A DNA stretch of 64,000 bases from Mixophyes australis. Lineage: Eukaryota > Chordata > Amphibia > Anura > Limnodynastidae. Positions within the stretch are counted from its first letter, which is position 1, and each line of letters opens with the position of its first letter. The notes below the pieces were generated by a model, which did not search any database, was not told the DNA's origin, and worked only from the letters and a program-made list of their open reading frames with translations. This document shows positions 29,924 through 42,040 of this stretch, piece by piece. Where the stretch lies: positions 66,966,205-67,030,204 of the forward strand of contig JAVHZZ010000002.1 of NCBI GenBank assembly GCA_036250195.1, given 5' to 3'. The position numbers were made by a program, and so were the translations under genes.

Positions 29924-31390
29924 TACTTATCTCACATCATAAAGCAATGCCTGGGACTGGCACAGGAATATGTCTAAAATACGTGAGATTAATTGTGAGT
30001 CATCATGAGATTACTCCTAATGTAATGTTTAGCCAAGTGATGGTCCATCCATGTGAATTTATTCCCAAAGATCGACCTTGTTTCATCCTCACCTACGGAA
30101 AATGCTTCACACCCATCCCTACAGAATTGCTTTATGTAAAGAAAGGAATATTTACTAAACGAGGAGTAATCAGGAACTGGAAGATTTAAAGATTGTATAT
30201 TGAATTTTGCAGGATTGTACTAATAGTGTATCTGTCACCTAAACACAGTGGAGGCAGCCCATTTGTAAGCTGAGTCAATATCATGAGATGGTTCGCTAAG
30301 GACCACTGCCTCATTATATTAAACAAGCCTCATTTGATATTACTCATTCTTAGGGAACAGATTGGTAAAATTTTCCTTAAATATTGGTTCAGTCTACAAA
30401 ATAGCTGTCTACCCTGTATACACAAGTCTACAAAGTGGATTTAACACCAGAAACTCAGTATAATCAATCAGCATGAAGTAAGCGTGTAACTATTTAATTT
30501 CAAGAAAATACTGCCTAGTAGAAACATTTCAAGGTTCTGTAAGGGACATGACCATAAATGAATAAGTATTTAGAAGCATAAGCAGCATGTCTTGTAGCTT
30601 ATTATACATGTTTCACTGTAACCAAAGCTGATTATCATGAATGCAATAGCACACTCATGACCATGTAATGTTGAGGAAAGAGGTTCTAATCCTGAACAGA
30701 TTCAGGTTACTGAAAACAGCTCAAGAGAGCCACCTAGTGCATTTAGTCTGTAAATATATTTGGATTTGGCGTATATTCTGTATGTTTAAGTCACATATAC
30801 TAAATATATGCCTTTAGAATCAATGCAGTGTTATGTAGTTCCACCTACAATATTTGTATACACTCATGTAACTATGCATTAGCTGAAATTATTTTCCGGA
30901 TTGTATGCAGGCACTTGCGCAAACTTTGGAATTAAAATAAAAAGATGCTGAAAGCACAAGACAGAGGATACGTGATCAAAATCTTTTCTTTTTTTTTAAT
31001 ACAAAACTGCCCCAAACACACACTGAATAAACAATAGGGTGTGGCTGGAGAATCACTTTAGTGTTAAATCCACCCTTCCAGACGATACAGAAGGGCTGCA
31101 TCACTCTATTGCAGGAAAGGCCACACTCTTCACATTCATACAGTCAGTGCCACCCACATTGTTCATATGGATTGAAGCTTGCATATACCGTGCAAGCTTA
31201 TATGTGGTCATTTAAAGCTGAGGATAATATAATGCACCATTCAGCTAATATTGTACAATGCCGATGTGCTGTTCATGAACCTTTCAGTTCAATGAAGAGC
31301 TGCAGCACTTAACTTTCTCTTCCTCTTCTACTAGTACCAACTGTGTTGTTGGTGACCAACCAATGTGGGGAGAGAGAAATTAGACTCACT
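29924..31390. other. gene-free stretch
   Basis: Nothing supported. The open frame at 29947-30189 has no recognisable domain and no splice context. Confidence 0.35.
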
Positions 31391-31579
31391 GGGGCATATT
31401 CAATTGTCCGCGTTTCTCGTGGCGTTAAAAGTATTACCGGTATTACGGAGACTTCAGCTCGAAAGCCGGCGTTAAAGGTACCGTAATAACGGAAATTACG
31501 AGCACTATTACCATAATAAAGGTAATAGTGCGCAAGTCGTGTTACTTTTGCGAGTGACGCTGACAATTGAATTTGCCCC
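31391..31579. mobile_element. MITE with GGGGCATATTCAATTG termini
   Basis: The left end GGGGCATATTCAATTGTC and right end GACAATTGAATTTGCCCC are inverted copies with one mismatch. The interior is palindromic (TATTACCATAATAAAGGTAATA). TSD not resolved. Confidence 0.65.
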
Positions 31580-31849
31580 TCTGTGCTTAATACTCCTATA
31601 TTCAATAGGCACCTGTCTTTCTGGCAGTCAATGTTAGCACATTAGTGATTTATAAATAATGGGGGCACTGACTGAAGTAGAGTGATGAGGGGTACTGGTT
31701 GGTATAAATTGCTGACGGCAAAGGCTAGTACAGAGTCATGGGTGGATCTGTCTGGTGCAGAGGACTGAGGGCACAAGCTGAAGAAGAATGATGAGGGCAC
31801 AGGCTGGTACAGGGTGCTGAGGGTACAGGCTGATGCAAAGTGATTAGGG

Positions 31850-32090
31850 TACTGACAGGTTATTATAACAATCATGTGCCATGTGACTAAAGTGGCAACC
31901 ACTGTCACATGGCATATGAGGTAGTCAGCAGAGAAGTTTTGTAACGCCCCTCTGAGCTCAGTCTGCACTGTGAAATCTTCCCCCTTCTCCCCCCCTTCTC
32001 TCCCCCCTCTGCCATTACATGCTGACAAATTGTGAGTGTGAATGTGACTGACAGCCACAATTGTGTTCCTTCCAGAGCGATTTAAAAAAG
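31850..32090. repeat. dispersed repeat, copy 1
   Basis: Matches 54235-54460 in the same orientation (GCAGAGAAGTTTTGTAACGC here, GCAGAGAGACTTTGGAACAC there, then CCCCTCTG and a C/T-rich tract before CTTCC). Family unknown. Confidence 0.5.
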
Positions 32091-32409
32091 GATATTTGTA
32101 GACGCATGTATATAAGTACTAAACTTGCTATTGATAGTGGATATTATATATGCTGATCACATGGGCACTTTATTCTGAATCAGTGCTATGTTTTGATTGT
32201 TGTACGAGCAAACCTTCCCTGGTTTCCAAATTCTCGTTAATTTGAATCACTGCATTTTCACATTTATCTTTGCACAAATGTTGGCTTAGTTAATGTTTGT
32301 GGAAACACATTATGTTTTTATTATGCTTGTACTTCTACTCCACTTGGTGGACAATACGAAAACTGCAACTGCTGCCATTATTGAGAGTGCATGTACAGGT
32401 GTATGCATG

Positions 32410-32480
32410 TATGTATATATATATATATAATATATATATAGATATATATATATATACATACATACATACATAGCATACAT
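32410..32480. repeat. (TA)n/(CATA)n microsatellite
   Basis: Alternating TA with a CATA segment. Confidence 0.85.
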
Positions 32481-32686
32481 ATATATCCACAGGGTTCAAT
32501 GAATAGAAGAGACCAGCACCAGTATATAAGTGTATGAAGGATTTATTGCAAATGCATACAAAACGTTAGAAAGAAGAAGAAAGTCAGAGACACTGACAGA
32601 AATAACTGCTGAGTTTGGATCTTGTAATGTTTTGTATATATTTGCAAATTTTCATTTTTGCAAGTACTGAGTGCTTTCTCTCTCTA

Positions 32687-32690
<4 letters not shown>

Positions 32691-32778
<88 letters not shown>

Positions 32779-32815
32779 GCACACAAACACACACACACAC
32801 ACATTACACACATAC
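32691..32815. repeat. (TA)n then (CA)n microsatellite
   Basis: About 85 bp of nearly pure TA followed by a CA-rich stretch (CACACACACACAC near 32788). Confidence 0.85.
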
Positions 32816-33619
32816 ATATATGCACCCACCCATATACCTATATTGTGGCATTTATAATGTAGCTATATATATATATAAAATACTAGTCTGCCTTGTGTCA
32901 GAGATACTGTATTGGCTGGCCAGGAAAGTAGATCTGAACCTGGGGTCATTGGGAGAGTAATCTCAGAGAGGACTGCATTAACCTAATTGTAAGACTTCTG
33001 CAGTATATTTAAGGGTTCACATAGATGTTTTTCATTTATATATCTAATGTTTTCGGTTATCATTTAGATTAATGGCATTTACTTTATTTCAACACCATTT
33101 TTTAGGTGTCCATCTAATAACACACAAGAATATCATAATAAGTATTACAACAAAACAATAAAATAATATTAAAGATCATAACCAAATGAACAATAATACG
33201 TGGAAAGCACACCAAGAAGAAATTATTCTCTAAGGTTTAACAATAGATATAGAGCACTTTACCGAGACTTTGAAGTAGAGATGGGCGGGCTCGGTTCCCC
33301 GAGAACTGAACCCACCCAAACTTTGGCTATCCGAGTACGGAGCTGAGTAGGCTCGGTACTCTCCCGCCCGCTCGGAATCCAAATCGATGCCGAACATCAT
33401 TGTGACGTCGTCTGATCTCGGGGCTCGGTTCTCGTCATACTTGAAGACTATAAATCCACGCCTCCACAGCAATCCATCGCCATTTGACAGAGGGAGAGAG
33501 CAGGGTGTAGTCACAGGTTGATTAAAGCAGGGACAGACAATACAATATTCTGATTCCAATTGTGCTAACAACAATCGATAGAGAAGAAAAGAGGATAGAG
33601 GAGTCTTTTTTTTCAATAT

Positions 33620-34440
33620 TTTGCACTCAAAGTGCTTTTTGGGTGTCCCCCCTTATTTTGCCTAAATATTTCGGGCTGTCAAAATTACTATCTGTCAGCA
33701 TATTTACCTAATAATTTTTAGCACTTCCCAGTGCTTTTGGGGTGTCCCCCATAATTGTGCATAAATATTTCTGGCTGTCCAAAGTATTATCTGTCAGCAG
33801 ATTTAAAAAATAATTTTTAGCACTTCCAAGTGCTTTTGGGGTGTCCCCCATATATGTGCATAAATATTTCTGGCTGTCCAAAGTATTATCTGTCAGCAGA
33901 TTTACCAAATCATTTTTAGCACTCCCCAGTGCTTTTGGGGTGTCCCCCATAATTGTGCATAAATATTTCTGGCTGTCCAAAGTATTATCTGTCAGCAGAT
34001 TTAAAAAATTATTTTTAGCACTCCCAAGTGCTTTTGGGGTGTCCCCCATAATTCTGCATAAATATTTCTGGCTGTCCAAAGTATTATCTGTCAGCAGATT
34101 TAAAAAATAATTTTTAGCACTCCCCAGTGCTTTTGTTGTGTCCCCCATAATTGTGCATAAATATTTCTGGCTGTCAAAAGTCATATTTGTCAGCAGTATC
34201 TACCAAATAATTTTTAGCACTCCCCATTGCTTTTGGGGTTTCCCCCATAATTGTGCATAAATATTTCTGGCTGTCAAAAAAAGTCATATTTGTCAGCAGT
34301 ATTTACCAAATAATTTTTAGAACTCCCAAGTGCTTTTGGGGTGTCCCCCATAATTGTGCATAAATATTTCTGGCTGTCCAAAGTCATATTTGTCAGCAGT
34401 ATCTAAAACAATTTGTAGCAGTACAAGTGCTTTGGGCTCA
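33620..34440 (+). repeat. 99-bp leader tandem array of hAT copy 2
   Basis: About eight units containing AGTGCTTTTGGGGTGTCCCC, CATAAATATTTCTGGCTGTC and ATCTGTCAGCAG. The same unit, inverted, forms the 14-copy array at 39051-40440. The 158-residue minus-strand open frame across the array is a repeat artefact. Confidence 0.9.
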
Positions 34441-34442
34441 GA

Positions 34443-37400
34443 ATGGATTCAAAGCAGTCCACATATGAGCAGAATGAGCAATCAGATTCTGTCACCAGTC
34501 CTGATGGTAGTGTTCCCAGTACGTCATCTGGGCAAGGCGATGTTAAACTACACAGTGTTTCGAAATCAGTCCAAAAAACACACACCCCAAAAAATGTTAC
34601 TGTGTTGAGGCGAAAAAGAAGTGTAACTGAGGAAAAGTTAAATGCCGATAAAAAAAATTTGCCAACATGCCATTCTACACACGCAGTGGCAAAGAGAGAA
34701 TGAGGCCTTCACCTTTCTATATTAGTGGAAGATCCAAAAAAGTTACCGAGCCTACAATTGGTGCAAAACTACTGTTACGCGTCAAAGCCGAGCTGCAAGA
34801 TAACAGTAAGGCATTAGAGGATGTTTGCTCCGATTCACAAATGACACCAATCTCTGTGGAGAGTCCATCCAACAGTGGGATGTCTAATCATGAGCATTCT
34901 GCTGATGTGTGCCTTAACAGCCCGAGTGTAGCCGGTGATACACAAATGGAGGATGCAACTTTGGAATTAGAAGAGGATGAGGGGGGAGATTTGTGTAGGG
35001 AACGAGGGCGCTAATGAGGATGTTGATGAGGATGAAGTTGTTTGTGTAAGTCCTGCACCAGTGGCAGCAGTTCTGGCACGTGACAAGAAAAAGGCCATTG
35101 TCATGCCTGGCCATAAAACAAAAAAATCCACTTCTTATGTGTGGAATTATTTCTACCCAAATCCAGACAACAATTGTATAGCCATTTGTAGTGTATGTCA
35201 AGCCACAGTCAGTCGAGGGAGGGACCTTAACCATCTTAGAACCTCGTCTATGTTACGCCATTTAACGAGAGTTCATGGCGAAGTGTTGGGAAAAGCTGAA
35301 AGTTCTTCCAAAAAAATTACAAGCACTCCATCATCATCTAGGACCCTCCGGTCACCGACATCCCGACGGCTACAAAATACACCCACCACACCATCCTCAT
35401 CAATATCCTCAATAGCGCTTGGAGTTAGCCCTGCATCCCAATTATTAAGGCTGGATGACTCCTGCACTATTATTGATTCCTCTGAAGAAAGCGTTAGTCC
35501 CACTGCTGCTGCTGTTGCTGATGCTGGGGGTGAATCGTCAGCCCAGAGGAAGGCCAAGAAAAAGAACAGTCCTACATTTCCACAATTAACTGTGAAACAA
35601 TCATTTGCTAGGGGAAGCACATATGACAGCAGTCACCCAGTCGCCAAGCGAATCACAGACGCCATGGCTGCAATATTAGTGTTAGATTTGCGTCCAATCT
35701 CCACAATAAACGCATCTGGTTTTTCACAGTTAATTGAGGTTTTGTGTCCGCGTTACAGAATTTCATCGCGACACCATTTCTCCCGAAAAGCAATTCCACA
35801 ACTATACCAAAAAGTGTGTACAAATGTAGAGATTGCGCTGAAAAATGCCATTATGCCCACTGTCCACTTAACCACAGATATGTGGACAAGTGGAAGTGGG
35901 CAAACCAAAGACTATATGACTGTGACAGCCCACTGGGTTGGTCATTCACCTTCACCAGCAGGAACAGCAGCAGCATGTACACCACTACGTAACATTTGTC
36001 ACAGGCAGGCCACTCTTTGTATCACCGGCTTCACTAACAGGCATACAGCTGACAATTTGTTACGCAAACTAAGAGATTTGATTGATACATGGCTTATACC
36101 ACTTGGACTCTCCCCAGGATATCTAATTTCTGATAACGCCAACAATATAGTGCGAGCATTACAGCTGGGTGATTTCCAGCACATTCCCTGTTTTGCTCAC
36201 ACCATCAACTTGGTGGTGCAGAGCTTCCTACAAAATAACCGTGAGGTGCAGGAGATGCTTTCGGTGGCCCGTAAAATTTCAGCACATTTCAGGCATTCAG
36301 CCACAGCATGTAGGAGATTACAGCAGCTCCAAGAGCAGTTTAACTTGCACTGTCACCAACTTAAGCAAGAGGTGGTAACTAAGTGGAATTCCACCCTGTA
36401 CATGCTTCAGAGGATGGAGGAACAGCGCAAAGCCATCCAAGCATATTGCACAAGCCATGACATTGGGAAAGGAGGGGGGATGTATTTGACTCTTGCACAG
36501 TGGGGAATCCTTTCAGTGCTGTGCAAGGTGCTGAAACCATATGAAGCTGTGACGTGTGAGGTGAGTGCAGACTCTGCTAGTTTGAGCCAAGTCATTCCTT
36601 TAATTAGACTACTGGAAAAGCAGCTTGAGAAACTGAAGGAGGAGCTGAAAGCAAGCAATTCAGGAAAGTATGTTGGCCTTGTCGATCAAGTACTTAATTC
36701 GCTTCACAATGATCCTCAAGTTATTAAGATCTTGAACTCGGATCAGTACGTTTTGGCCACTGTGCTTGATCCAAGGTTTAAGACCTACATTGAGTCTTTA
36801 CTTGTAAATGAGCGAGATGTGAACTTTTGCAAGGAGCTATTGCTCAGCAAGTTGGCCGCTGAACTGGGCCTCGGCTTGACGACGTGTCCTCCTTCACTTT
36901 CTAAAGCTGCTGCTGCTCGTAAAAAAATTAATTTCTCAAAAAGAAGCAGGGAAGACGCAGGGGGCAGACCAGAACAATTTAACATCTGGGCTGGTTTGAA
37001 GGATTTTTAAAAAAAATGTGTGACCTTGCCCATAACTCCATCCAATACGAGTATAAACATGCAAAGGATGGTGGAGGATTATTTTCAAGAGGTAATTGAT
37101 ATGGAAATATCAGACAGTCCCTTTCCTTACTGGGAGGAAAAGCAGGCCATTTGGAAACCCATGTACAAACTTGCTTTGCAATACCTAAGCAGCCCACCCT
37201 CCAGTGTGTACTCTGAACGAGTGTTCAGTACAGCCGGGAACTTAGTCAGTGATCGCCGTCGAAGGGTACTTCCCAAAAATGTGGAGAAAATTATGTTTAT
37301 AAAAATGAACTACATCTTCCACGAGGAAGGCCTTCACCATCAAAGACATCCAAGCACTGACTGTTCTCTAATGGCGGATTCAAGCGGCGATGAATTGATA

Positions 37401-37487
37401 GTCTGTGATGATGACGTACACACTGATGAGGGTGAGGATGAAAATCCAGATGATGACGATAACATCTTTTTAAAACTTTCTATTTAA
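34443..37487 (+). pseudogene. hAT BED-finger transposase with two frameshifts and a stop
   Basis: Aligns along its length with the transposase at 8502-11501. It starts at MDSKQSTYE. The shared MPFYTRSGKERMRP word follows a frameshift in an eight-A run (34650-34657). The frame returns at a six-G run (34981-34986). The BED finger follows near 35103-35280 (VWNYFYPNPDN, CSVC, RHLTRVH), then LTTDMWTSGSGQTKDY, ISDNANN, CFAHTINLVV and LDPRFKTY. A single in-frame TAA at 37008-37010 interrupts it before the dimerisation block (SSVYSERVFSTAGN near 37200), which continues in the same frame to 37487. All three catalytic positions survive. The breaks lie in or beside homopolymers, so sequencing error must be excluded before calling the copy dead. 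Confidence 0.85.
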
Positions 37488-38149
37488 GTCTAGGGTGCAA
37501 ACTACCACCAAAGAGGAAAGGGACTTGGGGCATTTCCATATCACGTACCGTCATGAAAGGCTACTGTTTGGGCAATTTATCCTTAAGGGTAGGGTGTCAT
37601 ACACACAGTGACCCCAAAATGGCTTTCTCCATTTCAATTAATATTGTACAGTCTATAACGGCTGAATTTTTTTTTATTTTCGACAAGTGAAGGGGGCCCT
37701 ATAGAGACAGAAACCAAACTGCCTTTGTCCATTTCTTTAGATATTTAACTATAAGTAAGTGTAGGGTGTAATATACACCCAAAGACGATGGCTGCATTGC
37801 CAATTTGCATAGATGGAGAGGAAGACAATCTGGTTTGTGTATAGAATTAATGACGGCCTACCAGGAATTAAACAGTTTTTTTCATAATTTATTAGCTTTA
37901 CAATTACATTACTTATCCAAGAAACAGGTGGAGCACTAAATTTGGTTATTTTATGCCCAAAAACATTGATTTTTAAACAAAATTGCAAAACAAAACCAAA
38001 CAAAACCAAAACCAAGACACGCAAGGGCGGTTTGGCAAAACCAAAACACGACGGTAATCCAGATTAGCATCTCTAATAGAGAATAATTTAAAAATAAGAG
38101 TGGGGTGAGAGAAGGAAATAGGAGGGGCCTGCCTGTTACATTTATACTG

Positions 38150-38275
38150 GGCCCTGCATTTTCTGGTGGCAGCCCTGCTTGTGAGAACTGTGTAAAGGGT
38201 GGTAATAAGGTAACCTAGGGAGTTTAAGTGTGGTTGAGGAATTTTATGAGTTTGTCTGAAGAGGTGGGTTTTCAG
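38150..38275 (-). mobile_element. L2-type LINE, 3' part left of the nested hAT
   Basis: Reads ..GAAGAGGTGGGTTTTCAG and continues at 40798 with AGAATGCTTCAAGG once the hAT and one TSD copy are removed. The same phrase is continuous in the LINE fragment at 3232-3685. Confidence 0.65.
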
Positions 38276-38664
38276 TAGAGATGGTCACTGACCCCCGTGT
38301 TTTGGTTTTGGATTCGGTTTTGGATCTGGATTACCATCGTGTTTTGGTTTTGGTTTTGATTTTGCAAAACCGCCATTGCGTGTTTTGGTTTTGGTTTTGG
38401 TTTTGTTTGGTTTTGTTTTGCTATTTTTTTGGAAAATCCATGTTTTTGGGCCTAAATTAACCCAATTTAGTGCTCCAACTGTTTTAGAGACAAGTAATCT
38501 AATTGTTGAGGTAATAAATCATCCAAAAAAACAGTTTTATTCTTCGTTGGTAGGCCTATTCTACACACAAAACAGATTGTCTTCCTCTCCATCTATGCAT
38601 ATTGGCAATGCAGCCATCGTCTTTGAATGTATATTACACCCTACACTTATAGTTAAATATGTAA

Positions 38665-39025
38665 CCCCCTCCACTTGTATAAAATACCAAAAAATTCAGC
38701 CATTATAGACTGTACAATATTAATTGACATGGAGAAAGCCAGTTTGGTTTCTGTCTCTCTAGGCCCCCCTCCACTTGTATAAAATACTAAAAAATTCAGC
38801 CATTATAGACTGTACAATATTAATTGACATGGAGAAAGCCAGTTTGGTTTCTGTCTCTCTAGGCCCCCCTCCACTTGTATAAAATACCAAAAAATTCAGC
38901 CATTATAGACTGTACAATATTAATTGACATGGAGAAAGCCAGTTTGGTTTCTGTCTCTCTAGGCCCCCCTCCACTTGTATAAAATACCAAAAAATTCAGC
39001 CATTATAGACTGTATAATATTAATT
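38665..39025 (-). repeat. 100-bp tandem array A (about 3.5 units)
   Basis: CCACTTGTATAAAATA starts at 38671, 38771, 38871 and 38971, exactly 100 bp apart and almost identical. In the hAT copy at 33276-38075 the corresponding 3' sequence (near 37630-37730, inverted) is single-copy. Confidence 0.9.
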
Positions 39026-39050
39026 GATTAATTAATAATTATTAATTAAT

Positions 39051-40440
39051 TTAGTAGATACTGCTGACAGTTATGACTTTTGACAGCCAGAAATATTAAT
39101 GCACAATTAGGGAGAACACCCCAAAAGCACTGAGGAGTGCTACAAATTATTTAGTAGATACTGCTGACAGATATGGCTTTTGACAGCCAGAAATATTAAT
39201 GCACAATTAGGGAGGACACCCCAAAAGCACTGAGGTGTGCTAAAAATTATTTAGTAGATACTGCTGACAGAAATGACTTTTGACAGCCAGAAATATTAAT
39301 GCACAATTAGGGAGGACACCCCAAAAGCACTGAGGAGTGCTACAAATTATTTAGTAGATACTGCTGACAGATATGACTTTTGACAGCCAGAAATATTAAT
39401 GCACAATTAGGGAGGACACCCCAAAAGCACTGAGGTGTGCTAAAAATTATTTAGTAGATACTGCTGACAGAAATGACTTTTGACAGCCAGAAATATTAAT
39501 GCACAATTAGGGAGGACACCCCAAAAGCACTGAGGAGTGCTACAAATTATTTAGTAGATACTGCTGACAGATATGACTTTTGACAGCCAGAAATATTAAT
39601 GCACAATTAGGGAGGACACCCCAAAAGCACTGAGGTGTGCTAAAAATTATTTAGTAGATACTGCTGACAGAAATGACTTTTGACAGCCAGAAATATTAAT
39701 GCACAATTAGGGAGGACACCCCAAAAGCACTGAGGAGTGCTACAAATTATTTAGTAGATACTGCTGACAGATATGACTTTTGACAGCCAGAAATATTAAT
39801 GCACAATTAGGGAGGACACCCCAAAAGCACTGAGGAGTGCTACAAATTATTTAGTAGATACTGCTGACAGATATGACTTTTGACAGCCAGAAATAGTAAT
39901 GCACAATTAGGGAGGACACCCCAAAAGCACTGAGGTGTGCTAAAAATTATTTAGTAGATACTGCTGACAGATATGACTTTTGACAGCCAGAAATATTAAT
40001 GCACAATTAGGGAGGACACCCCAAAAGCACTGAGGAGTGCTACAAATTATTTAGTAGATACTGCTGACAGATATGACTTTTGACAGCCAGAAATATTAAT
40101 GCACAATTAGGGAGGACACCCCAAAAGCACTGAGGTGTGCTAAAAATTATTTAGTAGATACTGCTGACAGATATGACTTTTGACAGCCAGAAATATTAAT
40201 GCACAATTAGGGAGGACACCCCAAAAGCACTGAGGAGTGCTACAAATTATTTAGTAGATACTGCTGACAGATATGACTTTTGACAGCCAGAAATATTAAT
40301 GCACAATTAGGGAGGACACCCCAAAAGCACTGAGGAGTGCTACAAATTATTTAGTAGATACTGCTGACAGATATGACTTTTGACAGCCAGAAATATTTAT
40401 GCACAATTATGGGGGACACCCCAAAAGCGCTGGGGAGTGC
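39051..40440 (-). repeat. 100-bp tandem array B (14 units, dimeric pattern)
   Basis: TTAGTAGATACTGCTGACAG recurs every 100 bp from 39051 to 40351. Units end either GAGGAGTGCTACAAATTAT or GAGGTGTGCTAAAAATTAT. The types alternate over most of the array (a-b-a-b-a-b-a-a-b-a-b-a-a), giving a 200-bp higher-order period. The unit is the inverse of the leader repeat at 33620-34440. Confidence 0.92.
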
Positions 40441-41551
40441 CAAATATGAAGAAAAAATAATAAACCTCTATCCTCCTCTCTGCACTAGCGATTTTGGTTA
40501 GAGCAATTGCAAGAACAATATTGTATTCTCTGTCCCTGCTCTAATTAGCCTATGACTACACCCTGCTCTCTCCCTCTGTCAAATGGCGATGGATTGCTGT
40601 GGAGGCGTGTATTTATAAAGTTGAAGTATCGCGAGAACCGAGCCCCGAGATCCGACGACGTCACAATGACGTTCGGCCTCGATTTGGATTCGGAATGGGC
40701 GGGAGAGTACCGAGCTGCTCAGCTCGGTACTCGGATACCCAAAGTTCGGGTGGGTTCGGTTCTCGGAGAACCGGACCTGCCCATCTCTAGTTTTCAGAGA
40801 ATGCTTCAAGGTTTTAAGACTACAGGAAAGTCTTATTGTGAAAGGGAGGGAATTACAAAAAAGACCTGTAACCGGGAATAAGTGTGGATGAGAGATGCAA
40901 GAGAGGTGCAGAGCAGAGGTGTTGAATTGGGAGATATTTTGAGACAAGTGAGGAGATGTATGTTGGTGCAATTTTGTTGATGACCTTGTATGTTAGTAGA
41001 ATTATTTTATATTTGACTCAGTGAAAAACAAGCAACCAAAGTGGAGACTTACAGAGTGAAGAATTATATGGCAGAAAAATTAATCTAGCTGCTGCATGCA
41101 AAAAAGATTATAAGTGAGAAAGTCTGATTCGGGGAACATCAGTAAGGATGGAATTGCAATAGTAAAAGCGGAAGATGATGAGCACATGAATTAAAGTTTC
41201 TGCATTTCTTGTTTAAGATATGTGCGTATTCTGGAAATGTTTTTTAGATGTATGTAACATGATTTAGATATAGACTCAATGTAGGGAACAAAGGATAGTT
41301 CTGACTCAAGAATCACACCTAGGCAACGAGCTTGTGCGGTAGTATTTATTGTCCTGTTGTCAGCAGAAACAGAAATGTCAGGTAGGTAACATCTGTTGGC
41401 TGGTGGGAATATTATTAACTCTGCTTTTGAAAGGTTGAGTGGCGAAGTGGTGAGAGGACATCCAAGATTAAATGGCAGAAAGAAAGTCAGTAACATGGGC
41501 CAACACAGATGGTGAGAGATCAGGAAGAGATAAATAAATTTGGGTATCATC

Positions 41552-42040
41552 TGTCATGCGCCAGACGATCGGGCTGCAAACCCGAGCCCCGGCACTCTTG
41601 CCTGCTTCCGCGAACCGCTCGCTCCGTCCTGGCCGCCGCCATCTTCGTTTCGGGTCTGCGCATGCAAACCCGTTCTAATATTTTCCTCTGCTCCTCTCCT
41701 ATTGGTTAGGGATTTTGACTCCAAACTTTAAAAGGCTCTGGATGTTCGGTGCCTGTTCTTTTAGTTACCTCCTAGGTGCCAGACGTGGTTCCTTTCTATC
41801 TGCTGACTTCAGAATAGACACTTCCTAGTGTACCTGACGCCATCCCAGTGGTAACCTGTTGTCCGCAGAGCTGACACTCTACTCTACGCTTCACCTCCGT
41901 TCCAGTGGTAACCTGCTGATTTCAGAATTGACACTTCCTAGTGTACCTGCCGCCATCCCAGTGGTAACCTGTTGTCCACAGAGCTGACACTCTACGCTTC
42001 ACCTCTGTTCCAGTGGTAACCTGCTGATTTCAGAATTGAT
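41552..42040 (+). repeat. 5' LTR of the Gypsy element, truncated
   Basis: Parallels 42689 onward (GATCGGGCTGC, GGATGTTCGGTGCCTGTTC, CCAGTGGTAACCTG) but stops at about 42040 and lacks the last 200 bp of the 3' LTR. It contains internal direct repeats of the CCAGTGGTAACC block. Confidence 0.8.

Larger units (their letters stand above)
33276..38075 (+). mobile_element. hAT transposon copy 2, nearly intact
   Basis: Starts TAGAGATGGGCGGGCTCGG and ends TAGCATCTCTA. The first 245 bp match, in inverse, the right end of the element at 38276-40789. Contents: terminal region with TATAAA (33449) and a TGACGTC motif, a leader array of about 99-bp units, a transposase gene with two frameshifts and one stop, and a 3' region ending in (AACCAAA)-type words. 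The flanking 8-mers CTTTGAAG and ATAGAGAA do not match, so no TSD is visible. The right end also lacks about 40 bp that are present in the 38276 element. Confidence 0.75.
38276..40789 (-). mobile_element. non-autonomous hAT with tandem arrays
   Basis: A 2514-bp element bounded by a perfect 8-bp TSD GTTTTCAG (38268-38275 and 40790-40797). The left end TAGAGATGGTCACTG is the 3' end and the right end GCCCATCTCTA is the 5' end, so it lies opposite to the copy at 33276. Terminal regions of about 245 bp (right) and the 3' region (left, 38276-38670) match that copy in inverse, but the transposase gene is absent. The interior is two tandem arrays. It was inserted into an L2-type LINE. Confidence 0.9.

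Noticed and set aside
29947..30189. 80-residue open frame after the solo LTR
   Set aside because: No domain, no splice sites, no conservation that I recognise.
33708..34184. 158-residue repetitive open frame on the minus strand
   Set aside because: Translation of the 99-bp leader array of a hAT element in antisense.
39051..40440. CRISPR-like regular array
   Set aside because: Units are 100 bp of continuous repeat without unique spacers, inside a eukaryotic hAT element.
33276..40789. A single 7.5-kb transposon with 245-bp inverted repeats
   Set aside because: The right-hand element has its own perfect TSD (38268-38275 and 40790-40797), and internal hAT ends exist at 38075 and 38276, so these are two copies.
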